Positions 1 through 9,877 of a stretch of DNA of 64,000 nt are shown piece after piece; positions within the stretch are counted from its first letter, which is position 1; the number at the start of each line of letters is the position of its first letter. The notes beneath the pieces were generated by a model that was given only the letters and a program-made list of their open reading frames with translations, was not told where the DNA came from and searched no databases. The translations under genes and the position numbers were made by a program. Source of the DNA: Pantoea phytobeneficialis (GTDB lineage: Bacteria > Pseudomonadota > Gammaproteobacteria > Enterobacterales > Enterobacteriaceae); assembly GCF_009728735.1 (NCBI RefSeq), contig NZ_CP024636.1:2371720-2435719 (forward strand), in the 5' to 3' direction.

Positions 1-434
1 GCATCCCAGTCCTGAAAAAGTTGTTCGTCTTCCTCAACTTTTGAGGTAAACATCGAAGGATAGAGACATTCGTACACCGCTTCGCGAAAACGATCGAGAT
101 TTCTCAGCGGTTTAAGCAGTACATCCTGAACGCCAAGGCGTAACACATGGGCAATATCCGCCATGTTCTGGGTAGCGGATATGATGAGGATTGGCACGCT
201 GTTACCCCGGCTGCGGATGCGTTCCACGAACTGAATTCCACCCATACGCGGCATTTCCAGATCGCATATGACCAGATCAACCGCCTGTGCGGTGAGCAGC
301 GTCAGCCCATCAAGACCATCTCCGGCCTGCATGGTCTGCGCGCCAAGACTGATTAAAAAGTTATCAAGCAACGAACGGAAAACGACCTCATCTTCGACAA
401 TGAGTATCTTTTTGCCGATTAGCGGTTTTTCCAT
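1..434 (-). CDS. rssB: RssB, response regulator and RpoS proteolysis adaptor (N-terminal part)
   Basis: Only the first 144 codons are in the window; the rest lies to the left of base 1. RssB delivers the stationary-phase sigma factor RpoS to the ClpXP protease. The visible part is a CheY-like receiver with the acidic pocket E14-D15, the phospho-acceptor D58 in CDLEMPRMGG and K108 in LLKPL, all at the positions expected of RssB. Start is the ATG at 434, behind a GGGGGAG tract. It lies 102 bp downstream of rssA on the same strand, the usual rssA-rssB arrangement. The output domain cannot be judged. Confidence 0.95.
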   Translation of the reverse strand, partial: MEKPLIGKKILIVEDEVVFRSLLDNFLISLGAQTMQAGDGLDGLTLLTAQAVDLVICDLEMPRMGGIQFVERIRSRGNSVPILIISATQNMADIAHVLRLGVQDVLLKPLRNLDRFREAVYECLYPSMFTSKVEEDEQLFQDWD

Positions 435-536
435 TCTCTCCCCCTGCGTACCAGACATTTCAATAGTGGTTCATAAAACGCAGTTGTGCCTTTCAGAATT
501 AACCGAAGTCACAACACCTGTGAATGAACAACCTGA

Positions 537-1442
537 CTATCTGCTACGGACCAGCGGTAATAGTTCATCCATTTTTTTCTCGACGGCGGCCTTGCCTGCC
601 GCAATGGCCTCTTCAGCCCGGTGAAAGTCCAGCGTAGAAATTTGCGGACAAAAGGGTTGAATCAGCACATCCGGCGGATCGCCTGCCATACGATTGCGCT
701 TCAGGCGATTTTCCAGCACCTGGATGGAGGTCGACATAATCTCCATGGCACCAGGCGTTTGATTTGCACGACGCTGGGTAAGTCCCAGTAGTCGCTGACG
801 TAATTTTTTACCCCAGCTCAATGCTTCTGCTGCCGCCTGCTCCTCACCACTCTGCGGCGTCACTGACAGTAAATCCTGCTGCATCAGATGCGCATCATGC
901 TGGAGATCGACAGCAATCACGATGTCAGCCCCTAACGCACGCGTAAGCGAAATGGGTACCGGGTTGACCACCGCACCATCGACCAGCCAGTACCCATTGT
1001 AGCCAACGGGTGGTAATAAGCCTGGCATACTGCATGATGCGCGTACCGCCTGATGCAGGTCGCCATCGGTTAACCACAACTCACGACCGGTACTAAGATT
1101 GGTGGCAACGACACCGAAAGGTTTTTCGCATTGCTCAATTAATTCATGGGGTATCAGCTGCCGAACATGGCTGAACACGCGATCACCGCGCAATAGCCCG
1201 CCACGTTGCCATGAAAGGTCCATCAGGCGAATCACATCCCAGTAGCGAAAGGCGCTGACCCAGCGTTCCATCATACCAAGACGGCCACTGACATACGCTG
1301 ATCCCACCAGCGCCCCCACCGAACAGCCGGCAACCACATCAATCTCCACCCCGGCCCGTTCTAACGCATTGATCACGCCAATATGCGACCAGCCTTTGGC
1401 GGCACCTGAACCCAGGGCCAGCCCGATCCTCACCTTTCTCAT
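537..1442 (-). CDS. rssA: RssA, patatin-like phospholipase family protein
   Basis: 301-residue cytoplasmic protein of the patatin/NTE family, the same length as the E. coli protein. The nucleophile elbow GCSVG (Ser41), the glycine-rich oxyanion stretch GSGAAKG (residues 11-17) and the catalytic dyad aspartate in VDGA (Asp155) are all present, so it should be an active serine hydrolase; its substrate is not known to me. The ATG at 1442 was chosen because GAGGTGAG lies directly before it and homologues begin MRK; an in-frame start at 1505 would add 21 residues without a ribosome site. It is the upstream gene of the rssA-rssB pair. Confidence 0.95.
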   Translation of the reverse strand: MRKVRIGLALGSGAAKGWSHIGVINALERAGVEIDVVAGCSVGALVGSAYVSGRLGMMERWVSAFRYWDVIRLMDLSWQRGGLLRGDRVFSHVRQLIPHELIEQCEKPFGVVATNLSTGRELWLTDGDLHQAVRASCSMPGLLPPVGYNGYWLVDGAVVNPVPISLTRALGADIVIAVDLQHDAHLMQQDLLSVTPQSGEEQAAAEALSWGKKLRQRLLGLTQRRANQTPGAMEIMSTSIQVLENRLKRNRMAGDPPDVLIQPFCPQISTLDFHRAEEAIAAGKAAVEKKMDELLPLVRSR

Positions 1443-1536
1443 CTCACCTCGGGATTTACCTGGTACGTAGCTTCGCGCCCGACAGTCAGCTACCATAGCG
1501 CGCAATCTTTAACTTTAATCACCTTGTGGAGATGAC

Positions 1537-1992
1537 GTGTCCGAAACGTGCCCCTGCTGTAGCGGAAAGCAGTATAGCCTATGTTGCCAACCCTTTCTGA
1601 CCGGGCAGGCTACCCCGGCAAGCGCCGAACAGCTGATGCGCTCACGCTACACGGCATACGTGGAGAAAAACGCGGCATGGTTGGTCACAACCTGGCACTC
1701 CAGCCAACGTGTGGCCGAACTTGAGACGTTATTATCTGAAAGTTTTTCCGGTACTGAATGGCTGGGCCTGAATGTAACCCGTTGTAATCAGGGAAGCCAT
1801 CAGAATGAAGCATTCGTGACCTTTTTTGCGCGATACCTCGAAAAAGGACGCACATCGGCCATCTATGAATGTTCACGCTTTCTTCGTGAGGATCAACGCT
1901 GGTACTATGTGGACGGAACAACGCCCCCGCTGGGGCGAAACGATCGCTGTCCTTGTGGCTCCGATAAAAAATACAAAAAATGTTGTGGCTGA
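1537..1992 (+). CDS. ychJ: YchJ, SEC-C motif protein (UPF0225)
   Basis: 151-residue protein of unknown function. It has cysteine clusters at both ends: [13 protein letters not shown] at residues 5-17 and a C-terminal SEC-C motif [15 protein letters not shown], which in SecA and other proteins binds zinc. The middle part is an NTF2-like fold in family descriptions. The start is GTG at 1537 behind GTGGAGA; there is no better ATG upstream. It is divergent from rssA (94 bp between start codons) and is followed after 57 bp by purU on the same strand, the order also seen in E. coli. Confidence 0.93.
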   Translation: MSETCPCCSGKQYSLCCQPFLTGQATPASAEQLMRSRYTAYVEKNAAWLVTTWHSSQRVAELETLLSESFSGTEWLGLNVTRCNQGSHQNEAFVTFFARYLEKGRTSAIYECSRFLREDQRWYYVDGTTPPLGRNDRCPCGSDKKYKKCCG

Positions 1993-2049
1993 TGTGGACA
2001 TCAGCCCAACAGCATTACCATTCATCGCTTTGACAGGACTCTGATCGAG

Positions 2050-2898
2050 ATGCAAGCGCAAACCATGCAACGAAAAGTTTTACGTACCATTTGCCCCGAT
2101 GCGAAAGGTCTGATCGCCAAAATCACCAACATTTGTTACAAGCATGAACTCAACATCGTGCAGAACAACGAATTTGTCGATCACCGTACCGGGCGCTTTT
2201 TTATGCGCACAGAGCTTGAAGGCATTTTCAACGACAACACCCTGCTTGCGGATCTTGATAGCGCCTTACCGGCGGGTTCAATTCGCGAACTGAACAGCGC
2301 AGGTCGCCGTCGTGTGGTGATCCTGGTGACCAAAGAGGCGCACTGCCTTGGCGATCTGTTGATGAAAAGCGCCTTTGGTGGTCTTGATATGGAAATCGCT
2401 GCGGTGATTGGCAACCATGAAACGCTGCGCTCGTTGGTTGAACGCTTTGATATTCCCTTTGTGCTGGTCAGCCATGAAGGTCTGACGCGCGAAGAACACG
2501 ACAACCGCATGGCGGATGAGATTGATCGTTATCAACCCGATTATGTGGTGCTGGCGAAATATATGCGCGTCCTGACGCCCGCGTTTGTGCAACGCTATCC
2601 GAACCAGATCATCAACATTCACCACTCCTTCCTGCCGGCGTTTATCGGTGCACGCCCCTATCATCAGGCGTATGAACGTGGTGTGAAAATCATCGGTGCG
2701 ACCGCGCATTATGTGAACGACAATCTCGATGAAGGCCCGATCATTATGCAGGATGTGATCAACGTTGATCACAGCTACACCGCTGAAGAGATGATGCGCG
2801 CCGGTCGCGATGTAGAGAAGAACGTTTTGAGCCGTGCACTGTATAAAGTGCTGGGTCAACGCGTATTTGTATACGGCAACCGCACGATCATTCTTTAA
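2050..2898 (+). CDS. purU: PurU, formyltetrahydrofolate deformylase
   Basis: 282-residue enzyme that hydrolyses 10-formyl-tetrahydrofolate to formate and tetrahydrofolate. This balances one-carbon pools and supplies formate to PurT in purine synthesis. An N-terminal ACT domain (about residues 8-85, starting QRKVLRTICPD) senses glycine and methionine in the family. The C-terminal formyltransferase domain (about 90-282) shows INIHHSFLPAFIG with the catalytic Asn-His pair and the downstream aspartate in NLDEGPII. Nearly every residue matches my memory of the E. coli protein. The start ATG at 2050 is preceded only by a weak GAG; the ATG at 2065 would remove five residues and cannot be excluded. 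Confidence 0.97.
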   Translation: MQAQTMQRKVLRTICPDAKGLIAKITNICYKHELNIVQNNEFVDHRTGRFFMRTELEGIFNDNTLLADLDSALPAGSIRELNSAGRRRVVILVTKEAHCLGDLLMKSAFGGLDMEIAAVIGNHETLRSLVERFDIPFVLVSHEGLTREEHDNRMADEIDRYQPDYVVLAKYMRVLTPAFVQRYPNQIINIHHSFLPAFIGARPYHQAYERGVKIIGATAHYVNDNLDEGPIIMQDVINVDHSYTAEEMMRAGRDVEKNVLSRALYKVLGQRVFVYGNRTIIL

Positions 2899-2904
2899 CC
2901 ACTT

Positions 2905-2935
2905 TGGCGCTGAACTGCACAAGCCTTCAGCGCCA
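2905..2935 (+). terminator. Hairpin after purU, possible terminator
   Basis: Perfect 10-bp inverted repeat TGGCGCTGAA (2905-2914) / TTCAGCGCCA (2926-2935) seven bases after the purU stop. It lacks a T-run on the + strand, so it may protect the mRNA 3' end rather than terminate on its own. Confidence 0.4.
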
Positions 2936-2979
2936 CGAGTAAAAAGTGGGCAATCGATTCATAAATTTAGTGCGGGCGC

Positions 2980-3007
2980 TTTACAGATGAAGCGCATTTG
3001 GTATTAT
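2980..3007 (+). promoter_or_regulatory. Sigma-70 promoter of the tRNA-Tyr operon
   Basis: TTTACA (2980-2985), 16-bp spacer, TATTAT (3002-3007), followed by the GC-rich discriminator GCGCCCCGC. That discriminator is the hallmark of stringently controlled stable-RNA promoters and closely resembles the E. coli tyrT promoter. Confidence 0.85.
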
Positions 3008-3042
3008 GCGCCCCGCTTTCAGGCGTAATGATTCAGGCCAGT

Positions 3043-3127
<85 letters not shown>

Positions 3128-3169
3128 TCTGAATCGCCGCGACCTGTTGCCACAATATGCCTTATCCCT

Positions 3170-3254
<85 letters not shown>

Positions 3255-3269
3255 TCCAAATATTCTCCC

Positions 3270-4163
3270 TTATTTATTCGCAAACTCAGTCCTCACCGCA
3301 TCAACAAAACAACGTATCTTGGTCGTTTGCTTACGCGCCGATGGCACCAGTATATGCATTGGGCGAGAGGGTCCGCTGTAATCCGGCAGCACCCGCACCA
3401 GACGTCCTTTATCGATTTCCTCTTTAAGCACATCTTCTGGTCCAAGAGTCACACCATAACCCTCAAGTGCAGCATGCATCAGGGCTTTCCAGTCGTTGGA
3501 GCGTAAGCGCCCTTCCGGCCTGACTTCTTCAATCTTGCCCGCTTTATGAAAGATCCAGCGACAGGGCATCGTGGCAGACCAGTAGCCATAAACCAGGCAG
3601 GCGTGGTGTTGCAGTTCTGCCGGTGTCTGGGGCATGCCATGACGCGCAATGTAAGACGGGGCTGCACAGGCAATCAATCGATAGGGTGCCAGCGGCCAGG
3701 CTACCATAGAGCTATCGGTCAACTCCCCAATGCGGATCAAAACCTCCGCTTCTTCTTCGGTGGCATTGATGATTCTGTCACTCAACGTCAGTTCGACCTG
3801 TACTTGTGGCCAGGCAGCGAGGTAACGACTGATGAAAGGCGAGAGTGTGTATGACCCAAAGGTCACCGGGGCATTCACACGGATAATACCGGAAGGCGTG
3901 GCCTGCATATTCAACACTACGGCATCCGCCTCCTCCACTTCGGTCAGCACCACGCGGCAACGCTCATAGTAGCGACGGCCGATTTCAGTCAAATGCTGAC
4001 GTCGCGTGGTACGGTTGATTAGTGCGGCACCCAGTCGTGTCTCAAGCGCTGCAATGTGTTTAGCCACCATCTGTGGTGACATCTCCAGTGCATCAGCAAC
4101 AGCGGCAAATGACCCTAATTCAGCGGCTTTGACGAACACCTTCATCCCGGCCAGTTTGTCCAT
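3270..4163 (-). CDS. LysR-family transcriptional regulator
   Basis: 297-residue LysR-type regulator. Winged helix-turn-helix at residues 1-60 (AAVADALEMSPQMVAKHIAALE) and a type 2 periplasmic-binding-like effector domain from about residue 90. It resembles the large group of regulators that control a divergently transcribed oxidoreductase, so the NAD(P)-binding gene starting at 4265 is its likely target. Start ATG at 4163 follows GGAGGGAATC. The 101-bp divergent region holds a perfect 17-bp palindrome. The signal that it senses is unknown, and the gene is not part of the E. coli version of this region. Confidence 0.9.
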   Translation of the reverse strand: MDKLAGMKVFVKAAELGSFAAVADALEMSPQMVAKHIAALETRLGAALINRTTRRQHLTEIGRRYYERCRVVLTEVEEADAVVLNMQATPSGIIRVNAPVTFGSYTLSPFISRYLAAWPQVQVELTLSDRIINATEEEAEVLIRIGELTDSSMVAWPLAPYRLIACAAPSYIARHGMPQTPAELQHHACLVYGYWSATMPCRWIFHKAGKIEEVRPEGRLRSNDWKALMHAALEGYGVTLGPEDVLKEEIDKGRLVRVLPDYSGPSRPMHILVPSARKQTTKIRCFVDAVRTEFANK

Positions 4164-4231
4164 GATTCCCTCCTGAGAGTTGTTTTTAAAACAACATTAA
4201 TGCGATTTATCTTCTTATGGGAGGGAATCAT
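4162..4231. promoter_or_regulatory. Symmetric operator region between LysR gene and its divergent neighbour
   Basis: A 17-bp palindrome GTTGTTTTTAAAACAAC (4179-4195) is flanked by a second, perfect 12-bp inverted repeat: ATGATTCCCTCC (4162-4173) and GGAGGGAATCAT (4220-4231). The left arm of the outer repeat contains the start codon and ribosome site of the LysR gene. The inner palindrome has the T-N11-A form of LysR operators. Confidence 0.65.
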
Positions 4232-4264
4232 ATTACAACTCACAACAACCCGATGGAGTGAAAA

Positions 4265-4894
4265 ATGAAGACAGGAATTATTGGCGCAGGATTCGTAGGC
4301 CGGGCGATCGCCAAATTAGCCATTCAGGCCGGTCATCAGGTCATGCTCAGTAACTCACGCGACCCACAAACGCTGTTCAGCCTGCGCCCGATGATCGGTT
4401 GTGAGATCGGCACAGCACGCGAAGCCGCCAGCTTCGGTGATATCGTCATTATAGCGGTGCCGCTGACCGCCATTGATGCTCTGCCTGCCACTGAGATTGG
4501 CAGCAAGCCCGTCCTTGATGCGGTGAATTACTATCGCGAACGCGACGGCGACATCGCCGAATTATCTTCCCGCGCCACTACCACCAGCGAACTGCTGGCC
4601 CGTTACCTGCCAGAGGCGCGGATCACCAAAGCCTTCAACGCCATTCCAATGACCCAGTTGGAGAGTGACGGTCAGGCCGCAGCCACATCCGGTCGACGCG
4701 CCCTGCCGGTAGCCGGTGACGATGCAGAAGGTAAAGCAATCGCGGTCGCGTTGTACGACGCCTTCGGCTTTGATGCCGTTGATGCCGGGCCGCTGGCTGA
4801 AGGCTGGCGTTTTGAACGCGGCATGCCGTCTTATTGCGTGCGAATGAACAGCAGTGAATTGATTGCCGCACTGGCCCGGGCTGTCAGATTCTGA
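4265..4894 (+). CDS. NAD(P)-binding protein, F420-dependent NADP reductase-like
   Basis: 209-residue protein with an N-terminal Rossmann motif GIIGAGFVGRAIAKLA (residues 4-19) and the layout of the NADPH-dependent F420 reductase / ProC-like family: nucleotide binding to about residue 100, then FNAIPMTQLE and a C-terminal half that pairs in dimers. Enterobacteria do not make F420, so the true acceptor is probably another small molecule; I cannot name it. Start ATG at 4265 is preceded by GATGGAGTG. It is divergent from the LysR gene and followed by a palindromic repeat, so it is likely a single-gene transcript. Confidence 0.82.
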   Translation: MKTGIIGAGFVGRAIAKLAIQAGHQVMLSNSRDPQTLFSLRPMIGCEIGTAREAASFGDIVIIAVPLTAIDALPATEIGSKPVLDAVNYYRERDGDIAELSSRATTTSELLARYLPEARITKAFNAIPMTQLESDGQAAATSGRRALPVAGDDAEGKAIAVALYDAFGFDAVDAGPLAEGWRFERGMPSYCVRMNSSELIAALARAVRF

Positions 4895-4900
4895 AGCACA

Positions 4901-4958
4901 GCGGCGTGATTTATCGCGCATTTTCAGCACGGAAGAAACGCGCGATAAATCGCGCCGC
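4901..4958. repeat. Palindromic intergenic repeat, copy 1
   Basis: Arms GCGGCGTGATTTATCGCGC (4901-4919) and GCGCGATAAATCGCGCCGC (4940-4958) pair with one mismatch over 19 bp. The same arm recurs at 51357-51378, and a related palindrome at 62721-62775. It looks like a REP-type element of this genome and may also end transcription of the preceding gene. Confidence 0.7.
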
Positions 4959-5043
4959 TACGCAATGCCGCTTCTGACCATGACATTTACCGCAAAACTC
5001 GCTACCATCCCGCCATACTTTTGCGGATAAAAATGGTAGCGAA

Positions 5044-5850
5044 ATGAAATTTGTCTCATTTAACATCAATGGTTTGCGTGCACGCCCTCATCAACTTGAA
5101 GCGCTGGTGGAACAGCATCAGCCGGACGTGATTGGCTTGCAGGAAACCAAGGTCCATGACGACATGTTCCCGCTTGAAGAGGTCAGCAAACTCGGTTACC
5201 ACGTCTTTTATCATGGACAAAAAGGCCACTACGGGGTCGCGCTACTGACCAAAGCCGAGCCGGTCGCGGTACATCGCGGCTTCCCGCTTGATGGCGAAGA
5301 TGCCCAGCGCCGTCTGATTATGGCTGAAATCCCCAGCCCGATTGGGAATATCACGGTGATCAACGGTTACTTCCCGCAGGGTGAAAGCCGTGACCATCCG
5401 ATCAAATTCCCGGCAAAAGAGAAGTTTTATCAGGATCTGCAAAGCTACCTGCAAACTCAACTGGCAGCAGACAAACCGGTGCTGATTATGGGTGATATGA
5501 ATATCAGCAGCACCGATCTCGACATCGGCATCGGTGAAGAGAACCGTAAGCGTTGGCTGCGCACCGGTAAATGTTCATTCTTGCCGGAAGAGCGTGAGTG
5601 GATGGACCGCCTGCTTAACTGGGGTCTGGTTGATACCTGGCGTGCACAATTCCCGGAAACGACTGACCGTTTCTCATGGTTTGATTACCGCTCCAAAGGC
5701 TTTGATGATAACCGCGGTCTGCGTATCGATTTGCTGCTGGCCAGTCAGCCTCTGGCATCGCGTTGTATCGACAGCGGTATTGATTACGACATCCGCAGCA
5801 TGGAAAAACCGTCGGACCATGCGCCGGTATGGTCAACCTTTAAATTGTGA
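5044..5850 (+). CDS. xthA: XthA, exonuclease III
   Basis: 268-residue AP endonuclease, 3'-5' exonuclease and 3'-phosphatase of base-excision repair, the same length as the E. coli enzyme. It is an exonuclease-endonuclease-phosphatase fold with the metal ligand in GLQETKV (Glu34), the catalytic [13 protein letters not shown], the DNA-binding W in RFSWFDYRS and the C-terminal SDHAPVW with the catalytic His-Asp pair. The start ATG at 5044 follows GGTAGCGA. In E. coli it is read from an RpoS-dependent promoter; I could not identify one with certainty here. It converges on ynjH. Confidence 0.98.
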   Translation: MKFVSFNINGLRARPHQLEALVEQHQPDVIGLQETKVHDDMFPLEEVSKLGYHVFYHGQKGHYGVALLTKAEPVAVHRGFPLDGEDAQRRLIMAEIPSPIGNITVINGYFPQGESRDHPIKFPAKEKFYQDLQSYLQTQLAADKPVLIMGDMNISSTDLDIGIGEENRKRWLRTGKCSFLPEEREWMDRLLNWGLVDTWRAQFPETTDRFSWFDYRSKGFDDNRGLRIDLLLASQPLASRCIDSGIDYDIRSMEKPSDHAPVWSTFKL

Positions 5851-5857
5851 TGACGCT

Positions 5858-5879
5858 GCGTGGCCTACTCAGGCCACGC
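5858..5879. terminator. Hairpin between xthA and ynjH
   Basis: GCGTGGCCT / AGGCCACGC 9-bp stem with a 4-nt loop in the short gap between two convergent genes. The T-run is poor on both strands, so termination may depend partly on other factors. Confidence 0.5.
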
Positions 5880-5882
5880 GAC

Positions 5883-6179
5883 TTATTTGATAATTTTCCA
5901 AATCAATGGATTAGTACCCATCACTTTCTCATCGCGCGAACATTGCAGCAGCACACCTTCCGCTTTGACTACCGCACCCTCCGAGTAGCTCCGGTTCTCA
6001 TAGGTACAGCATTGCAGACAGTTGCTCTGCTGATTATTTTGCCCCTGCGTCCAAACTTCTGGTGGCATATCCACCACCACGTCGGTGTTACCCGTGCGGC
6101 CAGAATCAGGGGTGCGATTCGCCTGTGCCGCGCTGCTCAACAACAGAACGCCACTCAGCAACACCATCAGATATCGCAT
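5883..6179 (-). CDS. ynjH: YnjH family protein (DUF1496), probable exported protein
   Basis: 98-residue protein with an N-terminal signal peptide ([20 protein letters not shown], cleavage after AQA). The mature part holds the conserved cysteine group CLQCC and a later Cys in VLLQCSRDEK, as in E. coli YnjH. Function unknown; the cysteines suggest a disulfide-bonded periplasmic protein. The ATG at 6179 overlaps the topB stop as TGATG, so it is probably translated by re-initiation; a GTG one codon upstream is the alternative. It is last of the selD-topB-ynjH transcript. Confidence 0.85.
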   Translation of the reverse strand: MRYLMVLLSGVLLLSSAAQANRTPDSGRTGNTDVVVDMPPEVWTQGQNNQQSNCLQCCTYENRSYSEGAVVKAEGVLLQCSRDEKVMGTNPLIWKIIK

Positions 6180-8107
6180 CACTCGGTCTCCTTCATTTTG
6201 CGCCGGGCAGGTTTGCGTGTCCGTTTTTTCTCACTCGCGCCCCCGCTTGCGGCAATGCCACGAAATGCCTGTAGCGATGGCTGCTGGCGCGCCTGGCCAA
6301 TCAGGCCAATTAAGGTGCTGACCAGCGGTTGCATAAACTCATCGTAACGACAGGCTTTTTCACTGATGCGGGTTAGCGTCGATTCCCAGTGGGCAGTCAT
6401 ATCAGGCCGTGCCGCCATTTCCGGCAGCGCATGGATCAATGCCCTGCCCGCCTCGGTAGAGTGAATATAGCGGCCCTTTTTCACCAGGAATGTTCGCCGG
6501 AACAATAATTCAATAATGCCGGCTCGCGTCGCTTCCGTTCCTAAACCATCGGTCGCACGTAGCACTTTCTTTAGATCTTTATCCTGCACAAAACGTGCGA
6601 TGCCGGTCATGGCCGAAAGCAACGTGGCATCAGTGAACGGACGGGGCGGCTGCGTCTGCTTTGCCAATACTTCACCACGTTCACATAACAGTTCGTCGCC
6701 TTTACTGACCACCGGCAATGGCGTGCCGTCGTTCTCTTCATCGCGCTCCTTGCTACCAAGCAACGCTCGCCAGCCCGCTTCCGCCAGGAAACGTGCCTTA
6801 GCAACGAATTTGCCACCCGCAATGTCGAGATCAATGACGCACTTGCGAAACACCGCGTCGGGACAGAACTGCATCAGATACTGACGCACAATCAGGCCGT
6901 AGATATTGGCTTCATTTTCACTGAGATTCACCTTACTGGCGCGTGCGGTCGGGATGATGGCATGGTGAGCATCGACTTTCTTGTCGTCCCAGCAACGGTT
7001 GCGCTGTTCAGGGTTGAAATCAGCCGGTGGTGTCATATCCGGTTGATGGGCCTGAATGGCGTTCAGCACCGCATGACGCCCGGCAAAGTGTTCTTCCGGC
7101 AGGTAACGGCAATCTGAACGCGGATAGGTGATCAGCTTGTGGGTTTCATACAACCGCTGGCAGCAATCCAGAACGTTTTGTGCGCTCAGGCCGAAGCGTT
7201 TTGCCGCTTCAATCTGCAAACTGGAGAGGGAGAACGGCAGCGGCGCGATTTCTGATTCCCGTTTGTCGTTATAGGCGGTGACCAGCGCCGGTTGGCCGTT
7301 AATGCGCTCCAGCACATGATCCGCCAGTGGGCGGTGCAGCAAGCGCCCTTCCTCATCCTGCCAGGGTTCGCAGGCATCACTCGGCACCCAACTGGCGACA
7401 AAACGCTCATCCTTTGGCGTGACAATATGTGCTTTGACTTCGAAATAGTCCTTCGGGATAAAGTTCTCAATCTCTTCATCGCGTCGTACCACCAGCCCAA
7501 GCACCGGCGTCTGTACCCGACCGACCGACAACACACCGTCATAGCCAGCATTACGCCCTAACAGCGTCCAGGCACGGGTCATATTGATGCCATACAACCA
7601 ATCGGCACGGGCGCGTGCCAGCGCCGAAACACACAACGGGATAAACTCACGGTTTTCACGCAGGCGGCTCACTGCGCGTTCCACCGCCTGCGGGTTGAGG
7701 TCATTAATCAGGCAACGTTGTACTTTCTGGCGCTTTTCCGCAGGCAATTGCAGGTAATCAATCACCTCATCCACCAGCAATTGTCCTTCGCGATCCGGGT
7801 CGCCCGCGTGAACCACTTCGGACGCTTGCGCCAACAAGCCTTCAATGACTTTAAGTTGTTTCGCCACCGAGGGACGCGGCTGGAGCCGCCACTTCTCAGG
7901 GATAATCGGCAAGTCAGCCAGATTCCAGCGCGCATAACGGCTGTCGTAGCTATCAGGTTGCGCCTGTTCCAGCAAATGCCCGACGCACCAGGTGACAACC
8001 TGATCATTACCGCAGGCAATATAACCATCGCCGCGTCGATGGGGTTTAGGCAACACGTCGGCGATGGCACGTCCGAGGCTCGGTTTTTCTGCAATAAACA
8101 AACGCAT
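6179..8107 (-). CDS. topB: TopB, DNA topoisomerase III
   Basis: 642-residue type IA topoisomerase that decatenates replication intermediates and resolves recombination structures with RecQ. The Toprim domain begins [17 protein letters not shown] and has [12 protein letters not shown]; the catalytic tyrosine lies in [15 protein letters not shown] (about residue 330), followed by the expected [17 protein letters not shown]. It is about ten residues shorter than the E. coli protein, the difference being in the basic C-terminal tail ([14 protein letters not shown]). It starts 22 bp after selD, and its stop overlaps the ynjH start. Confidence 0.98.
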   Translation of the reverse strand: MRLFIAEKPSLGRAIADVLPKPHRRGDGYIACGNDQVVTWCVGHLLEQAQPDSYDSRYARWNLADLPIIPEKWRLQPRPSVAKQLKVIEGLLAQASEVVHAGDPDREGQLLVDEVIDYLQLPAEKRQKVQRCLINDLNPQAVERAVSRLRENREFIPLCVSALARARADWLYGINMTRAWTLLGRNAGYDGVLSVGRVQTPVLGLVVRRDEEIENFIPKDYFEVKAHIVTPKDERFVASWVPSDACEPWQDEEGRLLHRPLADHVLERINGQPALVTAYNDKRESEIAPLPFSLSSLQIEAAKRFGLSAQNVLDCCQRLYETHKLITYPRSDCRYLPEEHFAGRHAVLNAIQAHQPDMTPPADFNPEQRNRCWDDKKVDAHHAIIPTARASKVNLSENEANIYGLIVRQYLMQFCPDAVFRKCVIDLDIAGGKFVAKARFLAEAGWRALLGSKERDEENDGTPLPVVSKGDELLCERGEVLAKQTQPPRPFTDATLLSAMTGIARFVQDKDLKKVLRATDGLGTEATRAGIIELLFRRTFLVKKGRYIHSTEAGRALIHALPEMAARPDMTAHWESTLTRISEKACRYDEFMQPLVSTLIGLIGQARQQPSLQAFRGIAASGGASEKKRTRKPARRKMKETE

Positions 8108-8129
8108 GAATGGCGTCGATCCTTAAACG

Positions 8130-9173
8130 TCAGTTAACTACGGTAATCAGCGGATGATTGGGTTCGGCGTCATACAATTCGCCAATCGCGGTGGGCGTCA
8201 CACCGGCCAGCATGGCACAGCGGTGAAAGGCTTCAACTTCAGAAGGCTGTACCGCCACCAGTAAACCACCGGAGGTTTGTGGGTCACACAGTAGCGCACG
8301 CGTCGCGTCATCCAACGGTGACACATGGTGACCGTAGCTGGCAAAATTACGACTGGTTCCTCCCGGTACGGCACCGGCAGCGATATACCCGTCCACTCCC
8401 GGCAGGCGTGGCACCTGGGTCGCGTTCACCTCAGCACGTAAACCGGAACCCTGACAGATTTCACTTAAATGCCCCAGCAGACCAAAACCGGTGACATCGG
8501 TCATTGCAGTCACTCCGGCGAGCTGGGCAAACTCTGCACCCACCTTATTCAACTGACACATCACTTCCGCCGCCAGCGAGTGATGTTCCGGTCGTAACAG
8601 CCCTTTTTTCTCGGCGGTAGTCAGAATACCAATGCCGAGCGGTTTGGTCAGGAACAGCTGGCAGCCAGGCTGGGCTGCGCTATTTTTCTTCACCCGCGCC
8701 ACATCAACGATGCCCGTTACGGCGAGGCCAAAAATCGGCTCAGGTGAATCGATCGAATGACCGCCCGCCAGCGCAATGCCGGCGGCCTGGCATGCCGCAC
8801 GACCACCCTCAACCACCTGCTGCGCGACCTCGGGGCTCAGCACATTCACCGGCCAGCCAAGAATGGCGATCGCCATGATCGGCTTACCGCCCATTGCATA
8901 GATATCGCTGATGGCATTGGTGGCAGCGATACGGCCAAAGGTGTGGGGATCGTCAACAATCGGCATAAAGAAGTCGGTGGTGCTGACCACCGCACTGCCA
9001 TTGCCCAGGTCATAAACGGCGGCATCATCGCGGGTTTCGTTCCCCACCAGCAGATGGGGATCGTGGAAGGCGATCAGTTCACTATGCAGGATGGTTTCCA
9101 GCACCTGGGGTGAGATTTTGCAGCCACAGCCAGCGCCGTGGCTGTATTGGGTCAGGCGAACAGGGTCACTCAT
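8130..9173 (-). CDS. selD: SelD, selenide water dikinase
   Basis: 347-residue enzyme making selenophosphate from selenide and ATP, the selenium donor for selenocysteine and 2-selenouridine. The catalytic loop reads GAGCGCKIS, with Cys (not Sec) at the active position and the essential Lys three residues on. The AIRS-like domains show [30 protein letters not shown] and DPQTSGGLL. Start ATG at 9173 was chosen for AAGGAA seven bases upstream and agreement with E. coli; an in-frame start at 9191 would add six residues. It is probably cotranscribed with topB. Confidence 0.97.
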   Translation of the reverse strand: MSDPVRLTQYSHGAGCGCKISPQVLETILHSELIAFHDPHLLVGNETRDDAAVYDLGNGSAVVSTTDFFMPIVDDPHTFGRIAATNAISDIYAMGGKPIMAIAILGWPVNVLSPEVAQQVVEGGRAACQAAGIALAGGHSIDSPEPIFGLAVTGIVDVARVKKNSAAQPGCQLFLTKPLGIGILTTAEKKGLLRPEHHSLAAEVMCQLNKVGAEFAQLAGVTAMTDVTGFGLLGHLSEICQGSGLRAEVNATQVPRLPGVDGYIAAGAVPGGTSRNFASYGHHVSPLDDATRALLCDPQTSGGLLVAVQPSEVEAFHRCAMLAGVTPTAIGELYDAEPNHPLITVVN

Positions 9174-9325
9174 GGCAGGTTCCTTATGCACTGGCAGATA
9201 GCGCTATGTTAGCCTGGCTGCCAGCCTGAGGTAAGTGGTGCGCAATCACAGCTCGATCAATCGCACACGCGGTGTGCAATATTTGCAACGCCGCTCAGCC
9301 TGACGGAGAAACCCGCGGGTGTCTG

Positions 9326-9877
9326 TCAGAAATAACTGACAAATTCCGCCGTGTCAGGGGGCAGAACCGTGGTGCTGGATTTTAACTGCGGCGTACCGAG
9401 ATACAGAAAACCGACAATCGCATCCTGTTCCCGACAGCCGAAGGCGTCACGCACCTGCGGATGATCGGTCCAGGGACCGCTGCGCCAGATGCCATTGAAG
9501 CCCTGCGCGGCTGCCGCCATCTGCATCGCCATCACCGCACAACCTGCGGAAATCAACTGTTCCCAGCGTGGCACTTTAGGATGTTCTTCACAACGTGCGA
9601 CCACCGTGATGATCATCGGTGCCCGGAACGGCGATGAGCTGGCTTTCTCGATGGCCTTGTCATCCATCGCGCTGGCACGCGCGGCCTGCTCCAGCAGCGT
9701 GCTCAAGCGCTCACGACCCTCTTTCTCGACGATGATGAAGCGCCAGGGTTGCAGGGTGCCGTGGTCCGGCGCGCGCATACCGGCGCGCAGGATGTTTTCC
9801 AGCACCTCACCTGCCGGGGCGGGATCCGCCAGACGTGAGGCTGAACGGCGATTAACTAACAAATCAAGTGCATCCAT
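9326..9877 (-). CDS. ydjA: YdjA, nitroreductase-family flavoprotein
   Basis: 183-residue FMN oxidoreductase of the small one-domain nitroreductase group, the same length as E. coli YdjA. Visible: the N-terminal FMN-binding RRSASR, the [13 protein letters not shown] loop and GIWRSGPW. Such proteins work as homodimers with NAD(P)H; the natural acceptor of YdjA is not known to me. Start ATG at 9877 follows GGGAGAAGATA. It is divergent from sppA and separated from selD by 152 bp, so it likely has its own promoter. Confidence 0.95.
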   Translation of the reverse strand: MDALDLLVNRRSASRLADPAPAGEVLENILRAGMRAPDHGTLQPWRFIIVEKEGRERLSTLLEQAARASAMDDKAIEKASSSPFRAPMIITVVARCEEHPKVPRWEQLISAGCAVMAMQMAAAAQGFNGIWRSGPWTDHPQVRDAFGCREQDAIVGFLYLGTPQLKSSTTVLPPDTAEFVSYF

